Below the pieces are notes generated by a model that searched no databases, had not been told where the DNA came from, and saw only the letters and a list, made by a program, of their open reading frames with translations. This document shows, piece by piece, positions 35,993 to 44,937 of a stretch of DNA of 64,000 bases. Where the stretch lies: positions 62,001 to 126,000 of the forward strand of contig NZMY01000016.1 of the NCBI GenBank assembly GCA_002694745.1. The letters are read 5' to 3'. How positions within the stretch are numbered: the first letter of the stretch is position 1; each line of letters begins with the position of its first letter. Made by a program: the position numbers and the translations under genes. The stretch is from Croceicoccus sp. (GTDB taxonomy: Bacteria; Pseudomonadota; Alphaproteobacteria; Sphingomonadales; Sphingomonadaceae).

Positions 35993-36433
35993 TTATTTCG
36001 CCGCCACCGGATAGGCGATGATGATCGACAGCGGCGCATCGCCGGTCTGCCGCATGCCCACGACCGCGCCTTCGTACAGATAGGCCGCCATGCCGGGTTT
36101 TAGCGCCGCCTCCACCCCGTCCGAAATCACCACGCCCTCGCCCTCGGTGACGTAATAGACCTCGTCATGGCTGATCGGATGCTCGCCGATGGCCGCGCCA
36201 ACGTCGAGCACGCGGCGGCGGAATTCCATCGTGCGCGGCTGCGGCGCGGCGTCGCTGATGCGGTACGCGGTCGACATGCCGATCGCGCCATGGGGCGGCG
36301 CCTCGCGCACCATCACCTCGCTTTCGCTGACCACCACCATCGGCGGCGCGGTGCCGCTGGTCGGCTCCTGTGCCGTGGCGCAGGCGGAGCAGGCCAGCAG
36401 CGACACGCCCAATATGGCGCGCCCCGCGATCAC
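35993..36433 (-). CDS. Lipoprotein cupin, possibly KdgF-like
   Basis: 146 residues from GTG 36433, which overlaps the pectate lyase stop by four bases (GTGA), so it is translationally coupled. Residues 12-15 (LLAC) form a lipobox, so it is probably anchored in the envelope facing the periplasm. The rest is one cupin domain: HPISHDEVYYVTEGEG, with candidate metal-binding His, His and Glu, then a second strand set LKPGMAAYLYEGAVVG. Small cupins of the KdgF type speed ring-opening of unsaturated uronates from lyases. The usual second-motif His is not evident here, and KdgF is normally cytoplasmic, so the assignment is tentative. Confidence 0.7.
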   Translation of the reverse strand: MIAGRAILGVSLLACSACATAQEPTSGTAPPMVVVSESEVMVREAPPHGAIGMSTAYRISDAAPQPRTMEFRRRVLDVGAAIGEHPISHDEVYYVTEGEGVVISDGVEAALKPGMAAYLYEGAVVGMRQTGDAPLSIIIAYPVAAK

Positions 36434-37776
36434 CGGGCCTGCTCGCGCATGGCCCGGTCGCGCGCGCTCAGGAATTCCTGCGCCTCGACGGTCTGACCGG
36501 GATAGAGCCCCGATTTGGGCGTCATCGTCGCCAGATCCCACTGCGCCGGATCGAACGCCGCGCGGGTCGCGGGGAACGTCGGATAGCCGCCGACCTCGTC
36601 CTGCGAATCGATGATCTCGCCGCGCCCTTCGGCGATATAGAACAGCACGCGGATCTCCTCGTCCGTGCGGTCCCACGGCCGCGCACCGGCCTGCCGCAGC
36701 AGCGTCGTCTCCACGTCCTTGGCGGGCATCACGTCGTAACCGTCCGGGCTGTGCAGCGGTGCATCGACCTCGATCAACTCCGCCTCGGTCTGGCCATAGG
36801 TGCCGAACATGGGCAGCGGCTCGCCGTGGCGGGCCACCGCGATATTGTCGGCCCCGTAATATTTGAGGTCGCCCACACCGCCCAGCATCAGGAACGGCAG
36901 ATCTTCCGACGTCGAATTGCCGCCGCGCATCACATTGCCGACCGCGGTGATCTCGCCCGCCACATGCGGATGACCCATCCATTCGAGGTCCATCAGATTA
37001 TAATGCACCGCGCGCAGGCCGGGGTCATAGATGAAATTATTGACCATCAGCACCTGCGCCCCGCCCTTCACCAACGGCGAGCGTTCGACATTATGCGCCC
37101 AGATATTGCGGTCGAACACGATATTGGTCGCATTGTCGTGGATCAGCGAGCCCTTGGAATGCTCGCCCTTGGGATGGCTCGAATCGGCCAGCCCCTCGGC
37201 GGCGAAGTTCAGGCGGAAGGTAATGTCGTGGCTGGTGCCCTCGCGCCATTCCTCGACCGTGTCGCCGGTAAAGCGCGGGCCGCTGGCCGACATATTCTCG
37301 TCCACCGCCCACATGAAACTGTTGTTCTCGACCACGACATTATGCGCCGCCACGGTCGAGAAGGCGTCGGCCTCCCAGCCGCTGCGCTTGGGTTCGCCCG
37401 CGTCACCCATCATCACGCGCAAATGGCTGATCTTGACGTCATGGGTCTTCACGTCGATCCCGCCGCGCAGGATGGTGATGCCCGGCGACGGCGCGGTCTG
37501 GCCCGCGATGGTGACGAACGGTTCCTCGATGACAAGGCCCGATTTCTCCAGATCGATCGCGCCGCCGACTTCGAACACGATGATACGCGGCCCCTTCATG
37601 GCCAGCGCGGCGGCCAGGCTGCCCGGCCCGTCCTTCGCCAGCGTCGTCACCTTGAGGATCTTGCCGCCCTTGCCGCCCTCGGTCGGGTCTCCGGGCTGTG
37701 CCATCGAAGGCACACTCGTCGCCGCAAGGATCAGGGTCGCGGCTGCCAAGCCGCTGAAATAGGCGCTTTTCAACAT
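36430..37776 (-). CDS. Secreted pectate lyase (polysaccharide lyase family 1-like)
   Basis: 448 residues from ATG 37776, with GGGAGAA upstream. A signal peptide ends at SMAQ. The parallel beta-helix is read from the stacked pattern IIVFEVGGAIDLEKSG, PFVTIAGQTAPSPGITILRGG, VKISHLRVMMGD, VVVENNSFMWAVDEN and IVFDRNIWAHNVERSPLVKGG, as in the pectate lyase superfamily. It cuts polygalacturonate by beta-elimination, leaving unsaturated ends that the DhuI/KduD arm can use. An operator copy lies 59 bases upstream. The spacer to the divergent TonB receptor gene is shared. No pectin methylesterase or GH28/GH105 is in the window. Confidence 0.88.
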   Translation of the reverse strand: MLKSAYFSGLAAATLILAATSVPSMAQPGDPTEGGKGGKILKVTTLAKDGPGSLAAALAMKGPRIIVFEVGGAIDLEKSGLVIEEPFVTIAGQTAPSPGITILRGGIDVKTHDVKISHLRVMMGDAGEPKRSGWEADAFSTVAAHNVVVENNSFMWAVDENMSASGPRFTGDTVEEWREGTSHDITFRLNFAAEGLADSSHPKGEHSKGSLIHDNATNIVFDRNIWAHNVERSPLVKGGAQVLMVNNFIYDPGLRAVHYNLMDLEWMGHPHVAGEITAVGNVMRGGNSTSEDLPFLMLGGVGDLKYYGADNIAVARHGEPLPMFGTYGQTEAELIEVDAPLHSPDGYDVMPAKDVETTLLRQAGARPWDRTDEEIRVLFYIAEGRGEIIDSQDEVGGYPTFPATRAAFDPAQWDLATMTPKSGLYPGQTVEAQEFLSARDRAMREQAR

Positions 37777-37834
37777 CAATCATTCTCCCAACTGCTTGTT
37801 TCTTGACAGACCGTGGCGGCGGCGGCAATAGATA

Positions 37835-37849
37835 ATGACACCGGTTACC
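37835..37849 (+). promoter_or_regulatory. Uronate-regulon operator copy 3 (pectate lyase side)
   Basis: ATGACACCGGTTACC, full match to the consensus, 59 bases upstream of the pectate lyase ATG in the divergent spacer. Confidence 0.82.
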
Positions 37850-37902
37850 AAAAACCGGGCGGGAGATTCGGATTGCCAGGGGCGCGTTTGCTGCCTTCCT
37901 CA

Positions 37903-37917
37903 GGTAACCGGTGTCAT
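37903..37917 (-). promoter_or_regulatory. Uronate-regulon operator copy 4 (TonB receptor side)
   Basis: Minus-strand ATGACACCGGTTACC, identical to copy 3 and inverted to it, 29 bases upstream of the TonB receptor ATG. The two copies are 68 bases apart, which would allow looping. Confidence 0.82.
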
Positions 37918-37946
37918 CTCGTTCGGAGCATGATGGGGAGGATACC

Positions 37947-40721
37947 ATGAGGACCAACCGCAATTTTCTGAATTTCAAGAGCACGCTGCTGATCGGCAGC
38001 GCGCTGCTGCTGCCGCAGATGGCCCATGCGCAGGATGCCGCCAGCATGGACGCCGAAGAGGCTGCCGAGCAAGCGGTCGAGCAGGTCGAGGACGTCACCT
38101 CGCCCGGCGACAACGCCATCGTCGTCACCGGCTTCCGCGCCTCGCTGAACGCTGCGATCTCCGCCAAGCGCGAGTCGGTCGGTCAGGTCGATGTGATCGT
38201 CGCTGAGGATATCGCCAAGTTCCCCGACACCAACCTTGCCGAATCGCTGCAGCGCATTCCCGGCGTCGCGATCGAACGCGATGCGGGCGAAGGGCGCGCG
38301 ATCACCGTGCGCGGCCTTGGCGCGCAGTTCACCCGCGTCCGCGTCAACGGGATGGAGACCATCGCGACCTCCACCGACGGCGCCTCGTCCAACCGCGACC
38401 GCGCGTTCGACTTCAACGTGTTCGCATCCGAACTGTTCAACTCGATCGTGGTCCACAAGACCGCCTCGGCCTCGCTCGACGAAGGTTCGCTTGGCGCAGT
38501 GATCGACCTGACCACGGGCAACCCGCTGGCCTATGGCGCGGGCACCAAGCTCGTCGGCTCGGTCCAGGGCCGCTACAACGATCTCAACGACGATCTCGCC
38601 CCGCGCCTTGCCGGTCTTGCCGCATGGGTCAACGATGACGAGACGCTGGGCGTGTCGGCCTCGGTCGCATGGTCGGAATACGAGACTCCGGAACTGGGCA
38701 ACAACTCGGTGCGCTGGGCCAATAATGCCCAGTTCAACTCGGTCGGCGGCGTAAGCTGCGTCGACAATCCCGCCGATGCGGGCTGTTCGGAAGTCACCGC
38801 CGCCTTCCACCCGCGCATTCCGCGCTATGGTCTGGTGAACCATGACCGCGAACGCCTTGGCGCGACCGGCGCGATCCAGTTCCAGCCCAGCGATCGCACC
38901 AATATCGAGATCGACGGCCTTTATTCGCGCTTCTCGGAAGACCGCGACGAATATTGGGGCGAGGTCCTGCTGCGTTCGAACGAGCGGACCATCGACGTCG
39001 CGAATTATGCGATCGACGGCGACAACAACATGATCAGCGCGGACCTGACCAACGCGTGGATCCGCAACGAACGCTATCACCGCGAAAGCGAGACCGAGTT
39101 CTACCAGATCTCTGGCAAGCTGGAGCAGTATTTCACCGATACGCTGATGGCGCGCTTGTCGGGCGGCTTCTCGGAATCCGACGCCTCGATCCCGGTCGAG
39201 ACGACGATCATCTTCGATGACCGCGACGGCGTATATTCCTACGACTACACCGACATGAAGAGCCCGCTGCTCTCGTTCGGCACCGATGTCACCGATCCCA
39301 CCAACTTCCAGCTGGCCGAATTCCGTGATCGTCCGTCCGAAGTGAACAACAAGTTCAAGACCGTCGCACTCGACCTGGAATTCGAAGCCACCGACGGGCT
39401 GACCTTCAAGACCGGCCCGTTCTGGCGCGAGTTCGACTTCTTCACCACCGGCGCGCGCCGTGACAGCCAGTATTGCTCGGCCTTCACCTGCCCCGAGGGA
39501 GCCTATGGCGCCCCCGTCACCGCCGACCTGGCCGAACTCTTCGAACTGGGCGATGCGGGCCAGCCTTCGGGCAACACCAACAGCTGGGTCGTGCCCGACC
39601 TCGACGCGACCACCGATTTCCTCGATCTCTACAACCGCCCCGCCGTCACCCAGCAGGGCGACGAGCGCGGCGTGACCGAGGAAGTGTGGGGCGGCTATTT
39701 CGAGACCGGCTTCGAACTGGATCCGGGCGTGCGCATCAACGGCAATTTCGGCATGCGCTTCGCCCACACCAACCAGACGTCCAGCGGCTTCAACAGCGGC
39801 CAGTTCGTGACCGTGAAGCGCAGCTATGACGACCTGCTGCCCGCCATCAACGTCAATGTCTTCCCCGCGGACAATTTCATCATCCGCGGCGCCGTCGCCA
39901 AGGTGCTTACCCGCCCCAGCCTCGGTTCGCTGACGCCGGGCGGTTCGGTCGACCAGTTCAACTTCGGCATCTCGTCGGGCAATCCGTTCATCGATCCGTA
40001 TCGGGCATGGAACTACGACGTCGCGTTCGAATACTACTTCGCTCCGGGCGCGATCGCGTCGGTGGCGCTGTTCCGCAAGGATGTCGAAAGCTTCCCGATC
40101 AGCGACGTGCAGACCATCACCTATGCGCAGAGCGGCCTGCCGCTCTCGCTGCTGACGGACGGCACGCCTGCCTATGACGCGGTCGTCAACGGCACCGATC
40201 CGGGTCGCGAATTCATCGCCCGCACGACGGTCAACGGCGAAGGCGCGACGATCCAGGGTATCGAGGTCGGCTTCAACCTGCCCTTCTCGGCCTTCGCCGA
40301 CGGCTTCGTCAGCGACTTCGGCGTGCTGGGCAATGTCACCTATGTCGACAGCTCGCAGGATGTGACAACAGACTCCGGCGACATCCGCACGGTCACCTTC
40401 CCGGGCGTGTCGGAATATTCGGCCAATGGCACGGTATATTACGACAATGGCACCTTCTCGGTCCGCGTGTCGGGCGCCTATCGCGACGGCTATCACACCG
40501 GGGCGAGCGGCAACGGCAACTTCCTCGAAGGGTTCAACTCCACCTTCAACCTCGACGCGGCGGTCCGCTACCAGCTGACCGACAATGTCGAACTGATGCT
40601 GGACGGCACCAATCTGACCGACGATTACCGCTATCGCTGGACCGATATCGACGTGAAGCGCAACTACGAGAACAACCATTTCGGCCGGATCATCATGTTC
40701 GGTGCGCGGTTCGAAATGTGA
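37947..40721 (+). CDS. TonB-dependent receptor (Caulobacter type) for pectin oligomers
   Basis: 924 residues from ATG 37947 (GGGGAGG upstream). A signal peptide ends at AHAQ. An IVVTGFRASL TonB-box/plug start is followed by the plug (VIVAEDIAKFPDTNLAESL, RIPGV, RVRVNGMET) and a long C-terminal 22-stranded barrel with alternating aromatic strands. These receptors use TonB energy to import large solutes such as oligosaccharides. Being divergent from the pectate lyase and sharing its operators, it most likely takes up oligogalacturonides. It starts a plus-strand run with two esterase/GH43 genes and a TRAP transporter. Confidence 0.93.
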   Translation: MRTNRNFLNFKSTLLIGSALLLPQMAHAQDAASMDAEEAAEQAVEQVEDVTSPGDNAIVVTGFRASLNAAISAKRESVGQVDVIVAEDIAKFPDTNLAESLQRIPGVAIERDAGEGRAITVRGLGAQFTRVRVNGMETIATSTDGASSNRDRAFDFNVFASELFNSIVVHKTASASLDEGSLGAVIDLTTGNPLAYGAGTKLVGSVQGRYNDLNDDLAPRLAGLAAWVNDDETLGVSASVAWSEYETPELGNNSVRWANNAQFNSVGGVSCVDNPADAGCSEVTAAFHPRIPRYGLVNHDRERLGATGAIQFQPSDRTNIEIDGLYSRFSEDRDEYWGEVLLRSNERTIDVANYAIDGDNNMISADLTNAWIRNERYHRESETEFYQISGKLEQYFTDTLMARLSGGFSESDASIPVETTIIFDDRDGVYSYDYTDMKSPLLSFGTDVTDPTNFQLAEFRDRPSEVNNKFKTVALDLEFEATDGLTFKTGPFWREFDFFTTGARRDSQYCSAFTCPEGAYGAPVTADLAELFELGDAGQPSGNTNSWVVPDLDATTDFLDLYNRPAVTQQGDERGVTEEVWGGYFETGFELDPGVRINGNFGMRFAHTNQTSSGFNSGQFVTVKRSYDDLLPAINVNVFPADNFIIRGAVAKVLTRPSLGSLTPGGSVDQFNFGISSGNPFIDPYRAWNYDVAFEYYFAPGAIASVALFRKDVESFPISDVQTITYAQSGLPLSLLTDGTPAYDAVVNGTDPGREFIARTTVNGEGATIQGIEVGFNLPFSAFADGFVSDFGVLGNVTYVDSSQDVTTDSGDIRTVTFPGVSEYSANGTVYYDNGTFSVRVSGAYRDGYHTGASGNGNFLEGFNSTFNLDAAVRYQLTDNVELMLDGTNLTDDYRYRWTDIDVKRNYENNHFGRIIMFGARFEM

Positions 40722-40749
40722 TCAAAGGGAGAGGGCAGGGTTTTAAGCG

Positions 40750-41766
40750 ATGAAATCTGATCGAAGATCGGTTATTGCCGCTGGCCTTGCCTTCTCCACC
40801 TTGATTCATACTCGCGGTGAGGCGCAAACAGCACCGCCGAGCGCGGGAGGCCCAAGCTCTCCGGGCCTCCCGCAACCTCTTGAAACGATTGACTTGTGGC
40901 CCGGCAGGCTGTGGCCAAAGGGCGCGCCCGGTGCACCCGGCTCCCTCCCCGACGAAGTGACGACGGAACGCTCCGCCGATCCGCTCGTCTCCGACCGCGC
41001 CGTCCTCGGCATTTCCGTGCCGCGGCTTGCCGTGTTCCGCCCCGATCGACCGAACGGGGCGGCGCTCCTCCTGACCCCCGGCGGCGGCTATCGCCATGTC
41101 GTCGTGGACAAGGAAGGGTACGAATTCGCGCGTTGGGCCACGGCGCGCGGATTCACCTGTTTCGTCCTGTTCTACCGGCTGCCCTATGACGGCTGGGCGA
41201 ACCGGGCCGACGTTCCGCTGCAGGATGCGCAGCGCGCCATGCGCGTCATCCGCCGCCGCCACCGCGACTTTGCCATCGACCCCGAACGCGTCGGTGCGAT
41301 GGGCTTCTCCGCAGGCGGGCATTTGTGCGCCGACCTCGCCGCGCGCTTTGCCGCGCGCACCTACGAACCGGCGGACGAGGCGGATGCGCTGTCGGCAAAG
41401 CCGTTCTGCGCCGCGCCGATCTATCCCGTTATCTCGATGGACCCGCAATTCGCGCACCCCGGCTCGCGCGAACTTCTGCTGGGCGAGAACCCGACCAAGG
41501 CGATGGAAGCAGCCCATTCGCCCGACCGCAACGTCCCCGAAAATGCGCCCCCGCACTGGATCCTCCATGCCGAGGATGACGATGTCGTGCCGGTCAAGAA
41601 CGCGCTCCTGCTGCGCGCGGCGCTGAAGGCGCGCGGCATTCCGGTCGAGACCCATCTGTTCCAGAACGGCGGCCACGGCTTTGGCTTGCGCAAGGCCATC
41701 GGCAAGCCGGTCGGCCACTGGCCCGAACTGTGGCGCGACTGGGCCCAGAGCGTGGGGTTCGCGTGA
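40750..41766 (+). CDS. Exported alpha/beta hydrolase, acetyl-esterase-like
   Basis: 338 residues. A signal peptide-like N-terminus has an arginine pair (SDRRSVIAAGLAFS). The core is an alpha/beta hydrolase of the acetyl esterase/BD-FAE group: LLLTPGGGYRHVV (oxyanion), nucleophile elbow GFSAGGH, and late Asp (HAEDDDVVPV) and His (NGGHGFG). Such enzymes often de-acetylate hemicellulose or pectin. It lies between the TonB receptor and a GH43 enzyme, which supports a role in trimming pectin side groups. Its TGA overlaps the next ATG by one base, so the two are coupled. The substrate is inferred. Confidence 0.85.
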   Translation: MKSDRRSVIAAGLAFSTLIHTRGEAQTAPPSAGGPSSPGLPQPLETIDLWPGRLWPKGAPGAPGSLPDEVTTERSADPLVSDRAVLGISVPRLAVFRPDRPNGAALLLTPGGGYRHVVVDKEGYEFARWATARGFTCFVLFYRLPYDGWANRADVPLQDAQRAMRVIRRRHRDFAIDPERVGAMGFSAGGHLCADLAARFAARTYEPADEADALSAKPFCAAPIYPVISMDPQFAHPGSRELLLGENPTKAMEAAHSPDRNVPENAPPHWILHAEDDDVVPVKNALLLRAALKARGIPVETHLFQNGGHGFGLRKAIGKPVGHWPELWRDWAQSVGFA

Positions 41767-43427
41767 TGAAATCGGGTCGCCGGGACATCTTCCGCGGAGC
41801 CGCGCTCCTCTCCCTGACCGGACTGATGGGGGTGCCCGGCGCGTCGGCACTGGCACAGTCGCCCCCTGCCCCAGCCCCGCGCGCCCCCGGCCCGCGCGCC
41901 CCCGCACCCCGCGCCACCAACTGGCGCCGCGACGGCGAAGGCAAGCGCATCGCCGATCTGGGCAATGGGCGCTTCCTCAATCCGCTGATCTCGGGTGATC
42001 GCCCCGATCCGGCGATCCTGAGGGACGGCGACGATTATTACGTCACCTTCTCCACCTTCGACGCCTATCCGGGCCTGCTGATCTGGCATTCGCGCGATCT
42101 GGTGAACTGGCAGCCGCTGAAGCCCGCGCTGCACAGGAACATCGGATCGGTCTGGGCCCCCAGCCTGCACAAGGACAGGGGGAAATATCTCCTCTACATC
42201 CCGGTGAAGGCCCAGCCGAGGAACGACATCTTCGTCGCATGGGCCGACAATATCACCGGCCCTTGGAGCGACCCGATCCCGCTCGGCCTGCACGATCATA
42301 TCGACCCCTGTCACGCCGTCGCCGAAGACGGTTCGCGCTGGCTGTTCCTGTCGGGCGGCGACCGGGTGCGCCTGTCGGACGACAATCTGGCCCTCGCCGG
42401 AGAGGTCGAGCATGTCTACGACCCATGGCGCTATCCCGCCGACTGGATCGTCGAGGGTTTCTCGCCCGAAGGCCCCAAGATCCATCATGTCGGCGACTGG
42501 TACTACATGATCACCGCAGTCGGCGGCACCGCCGGTCCGCCCACCGGCCACATGGTGATCGCCGCGCGTTCGAAGTCGCTGCACGGCCCGTGGGAGGATC
42601 ACCCCGGCAATCCCATCGTGCGCACCACCGACATCCGCGAAGCATGGTGGTCGCGCGGCCACGCCTCGCTGGTGCAGGCGCCCGACGACAGCTGGTGGTC
42701 GCTCTATCACGGATATGAGAACGGTTTCTGGACGCTGGGCCGCCAGTGCCTGATGGACCCGGTGCGCTTTACCGATGACGGCTGGTTCGAAATGACCGGC
42801 GGCGATCTGTCGCAGCCGATCGCCAGTCCCACGGGCGGCGAAGCGCTGCCGCACGGCATGGCGCTGTCCGATGATTTTTCGCAGCCTCTCGCGCTCGGCA
42901 CCAAGTGGTCGTTCTTCAAACCCGCCGATGACGAGGAAGCGCGCATCCGCGTGGCCGAAAACACGCTGCATCTGAAGGGCAAGGGCGATGCGCCCTCTTC
43001 GGGCTCGCCGCTGCTCATCACCGCGGGCGACCGCAGCTACAGGTTCGAATGCGATATCGAGATCGAGCCGGGCGGCCGCGCCGGGCTGATCCTGTTCTAC
43101 GACGACAGGCTCTATGCCGGGCTCGGTTTCGACGAGGACCGCTTCGTCACCCATCAATACGGGATAGAACGCGCCCGCCCCTTGAACCCGCATGGCCGAA
43201 GGATGAGGATGCGGGTCACCAACGATCGCCATATCGTCACCTTCGACACCAGCGGCGACGGCGGCCGGACATGGCTGCGTTTCGACCGGGGGATGGAAGT
43301 GTCGGGCTATCATCACAATGTGCGCGGCGATTTCCTGATGCTGCGCCCCGGCCTCTATTCGGCGCGCGGCGGCACCGCGACATTCCGCGACTTCACCTTC
43401 CGCGCCTTCGATCCGGACGCTGCATGA
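41766..43427 (+). CDS. Glycoside hydrolase family 43 enzyme with C-terminal lectin-like domain
   Basis: 553 residues from ATG 41766 (TGATG overlap with the esterase). A signal peptide (FRGAALLSLTGLM) is followed by a low-complexity Ala/Pro/Arg linker. The catalytic five-bladed propeller (about 75-360) shows RPDPAILRDGDDYYVTFST with the general-base Asp, YLLYIPVKA, and IVEGFSPEGPKIHHVGDWYY with the candidate acid Glu. The C-terminal region (about 375-553) resembles the DUF1349-type concanavalin domain often found on GH43. It probably removes arabinose or xylose from pectin side chains; the exact bond is unknown. Its end overlaps the TRAP binding-protein gene by four bases. Confidence 0.88.
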   Translation: MKSGRRDIFRGAALLSLTGLMGVPGASALAQSPPAPAPRAPGPRAPAPRATNWRRDGEGKRIADLGNGRFLNPLISGDRPDPAILRDGDDYYVTFSTFDAYPGLLIWHSRDLVNWQPLKPALHRNIGSVWAPSLHKDRGKYLLYIPVKAQPRNDIFVAWADNITGPWSDPIPLGLHDHIDPCHAVAEDGSRWLFLSGGDRVRLSDDNLALAGEVEHVYDPWRYPADWIVEGFSPEGPKIHHVGDWYYMITAVGGTAGPPTGHMVIAARSKSLHGPWEDHPGNPIVRTTDIREAWWSRGHASLVQAPDDSWWSLYHGYENGFWTLGRQCLMDPVRFTDDGWFEMTGGDLSQPIASPTGGEALPHGMALSDDFSQPLALGTKWSFFKPADDEEARIRVAENTLHLKGKGDAPSSGSPLLITAGDRSYRFECDIEIEPGGRAGLILFYDDRLYAGLGFDEDRFVTHQYGIERARPLNPHGRRMRMRVTNDRHIVTFDTSGDGGRTWLRFDRGMEVSGYHHNVRGDFLMLRPGLYSARGGTATFRDFTFRAFDPDAA

Positions 43428-44452
43428 CCCAACGCTTTTCCCTCTCACGCCGCAGGCTGATCGCGGGCGGCACGGCTTTTGCCGGTCTCGCGCTCACCGG
43501 CTGCCAGCCGCGCCTGTCGGGCCTGTTCACCGGGGCCGACACGCATCCTGGCGATTATCCCACCGTGCAGGCGGTCGAATATATGGGCCGGCTGCTGGGC
43601 GAACGCACGGGCGGACGGCTGGGCATCAAGGTGTTCGCCGGTTCGCAGCTGGGCAATGAACGCGACACGCTGGAGATTACCAGCTTTGGCGGCATCGACT
43701 TCAACCGCGTCAATCTCGCCCCGCTCAATTCGGTCGAGCCGATGACGATCCCGCCCTCGCTGCCCTTCATCTTCAGATCGGTGGCGCATATGCGCCGCGC
43801 GCTGGACGGCGACATCGGGGACGAGATCCTGGCCGCGATGGAAAAGCAGGGGCTGATCGGCCTGTGCTTCTACGATTCCGGGGCGCGCAGCGTCTATAAC
43901 ACCCGCCGCGCGATCTTCACGCCGGACGACATGCGCGGGCTGAAACTGCGCGTCCCCTCGTCCGATCTCTATCTCGCCATGGTCAATGCGCTGGGCGCGA
44001 ACGCCGTCCCCATGCCCTTTGACGAGGTGTACCAGTCGCTCGCGCAGGGCGTGATCGACGGGGCGGAGAACAACTGGCCCAGCTTCGAAAGCGCGCGCCA
44101 CTACGAAGTGGCCCGCTACATGAGCCTGACGCAGCACCTCTTCACCCCCGAAATCCTGCTGATGTCGAAAATCAGCTGGGACAAGCTTTCGGCCGAAGAC
44201 CAGCAACTGGTGCGGCAGGCGGCACGCGAATCCGTGCCCTTCATGCGCGACCTGTGGGACGCGCGCGTCGAAAGCAGCCGCGCCAATATCGTCGCCTCGG
44301 GCGTCGAGGTGAACGACGTCGACACCGCTCCCTTCGCGCAGCAGATGCGCCCGGTGTGGGACCAGTTCCTCGTCACCCCGCAGCAGCAGGACATCGCCAG
44401 CCGCATCGTCGCGCTGGGCGAGCAAATGGCCAAACAGGAGAAGCCGTCGTGA
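43424..44452 (+). CDS. TRAP transporter solute-binding protein (DctP family)
   Basis: 342 residues from ATG 43424 (ATGA overlap with GH43). A twin-arginine/lipoprotein signal (SRRRLIAGG ... LTGC) anchors or exports it. DctP/TeaA pattern: VFAGSQLGNERDTLE, GGIDFNRVNLAPL, LPFIFRS, LKLRVPSSDLYLAMVNALGANAVPMPFDEVYQSLAQGVIDGAENN, ending in QQMRPVWDQF. The conserved Arg (LKLRV) should bind a carboxylate. In this island the likely ligand is galacturonate or an oligogalacturonide. It is cotranscribed with the DctQ and DctM membrane subunits that follow. Confidence 0.92.
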   Translation: MTQRFSLSRRRLIAGGTAFAGLALTGCQPRLSGLFTGADTHPGDYPTVQAVEYMGRLLGERTGGRLGIKVFAGSQLGNERDTLEITSFGGIDFNRVNLAPLNSVEPMTIPPSLPFIFRSVAHMRRALDGDIGDEILAAMEKQGLIGLCFYDSGARSVYNTRRAIFTPDDMRGLKLRVPSSDLYLAMVNALGANAVPMPFDEVYQSLAQGVIDGAENNWPSFESARHYEVARYMSLTQHLFTPEILLMSKISWDKLSAEDQQLVRQAARESVPFMRDLWDARVESSRANIVASGVEVNDVDTAPFAQQMRPVWDQFLVTPQQQDIASRIVALGEQMAKQEKPS

Positions 44453-44937
44453 AATTCATCTCCGACTGGCTCGCCCGCCTCGGCGCATTCGGCCTTGTCG
44501 TCATGACCGCCGTGGTCGGCTGGCAGGTGTTCGGCCGCTTCATCCTCGATTCCAGCCCATCATGGACCGAGCAGACCGCGCTGCTGCTGATGATCTGGTA
44601 CGTCCTCTTCGCCGCCGCCGCGGGAGTGCGAGAGGGCTTCCATATCCGCATCGCGTTGCTCGACGATCTGGTGGGCGAACGATCCGTCGCCGTCCTGCAC
44701 CGCATCATCAATGTGCTGGTCGCGCTCATGGGCCTCGCCATCGCGGTCTATGGCGCGCAATTGCTGTGGGCGGTGCGCGATCACGTGATCCCCTCGCTCG
44801 GCCTCAGCCGCTGGGTCGCCTATGCGCCGCTGCCGATCAGCGGCCTGCTGATGGCGATCTTCGCGGTCGAAAACATGGTCCGCCCGCCCAGCGACGACGG
44901 GCTGGAAGACAGCCCGATTCCGGGGAGCGCCGACTGA
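44449..44937 (+). CDS. TRAP transporter small membrane subunit (DctQ family)
   Basis: 162 residues from GTG 44449, overlapping the DctP stop (GTGA). Four membrane helices with the family motif WTEQTALLLMIWYVLFAAAAGVREGFHIRI, split here as SWTEQTALLL and REGFHIRIALLDD. It joins the large DctM subunit to make the Na+-coupled TRAP permease. Its stop overlaps the DctM start by one base. The whole DctPQM set is tightly coupled to the GH43 gene. Confidence 0.92.
   Translation: MKFISDWLARLGAFGLVVMTAVVGWQVFGRFILDSSPSWTEQTALLLMIWYVLFAAAAGVREGFHIRIALLDDLVGERSVAVLHRIINVLVALMGLAIAVYGAQLLWAVRDHVIPSLGLSRWVAYAPLPISGLLMAIFAVENMVRPPSDDGLEDSPIPGSAD

Noticed and set aside
37914-40679. A 921-codon open frame on the minus strand opposite the TonB receptor
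   Set aside because: It mirrors the receptor's GC-rich third positions, shows no domain, and the receptor frame has clear signal, plug and barrel motifs.
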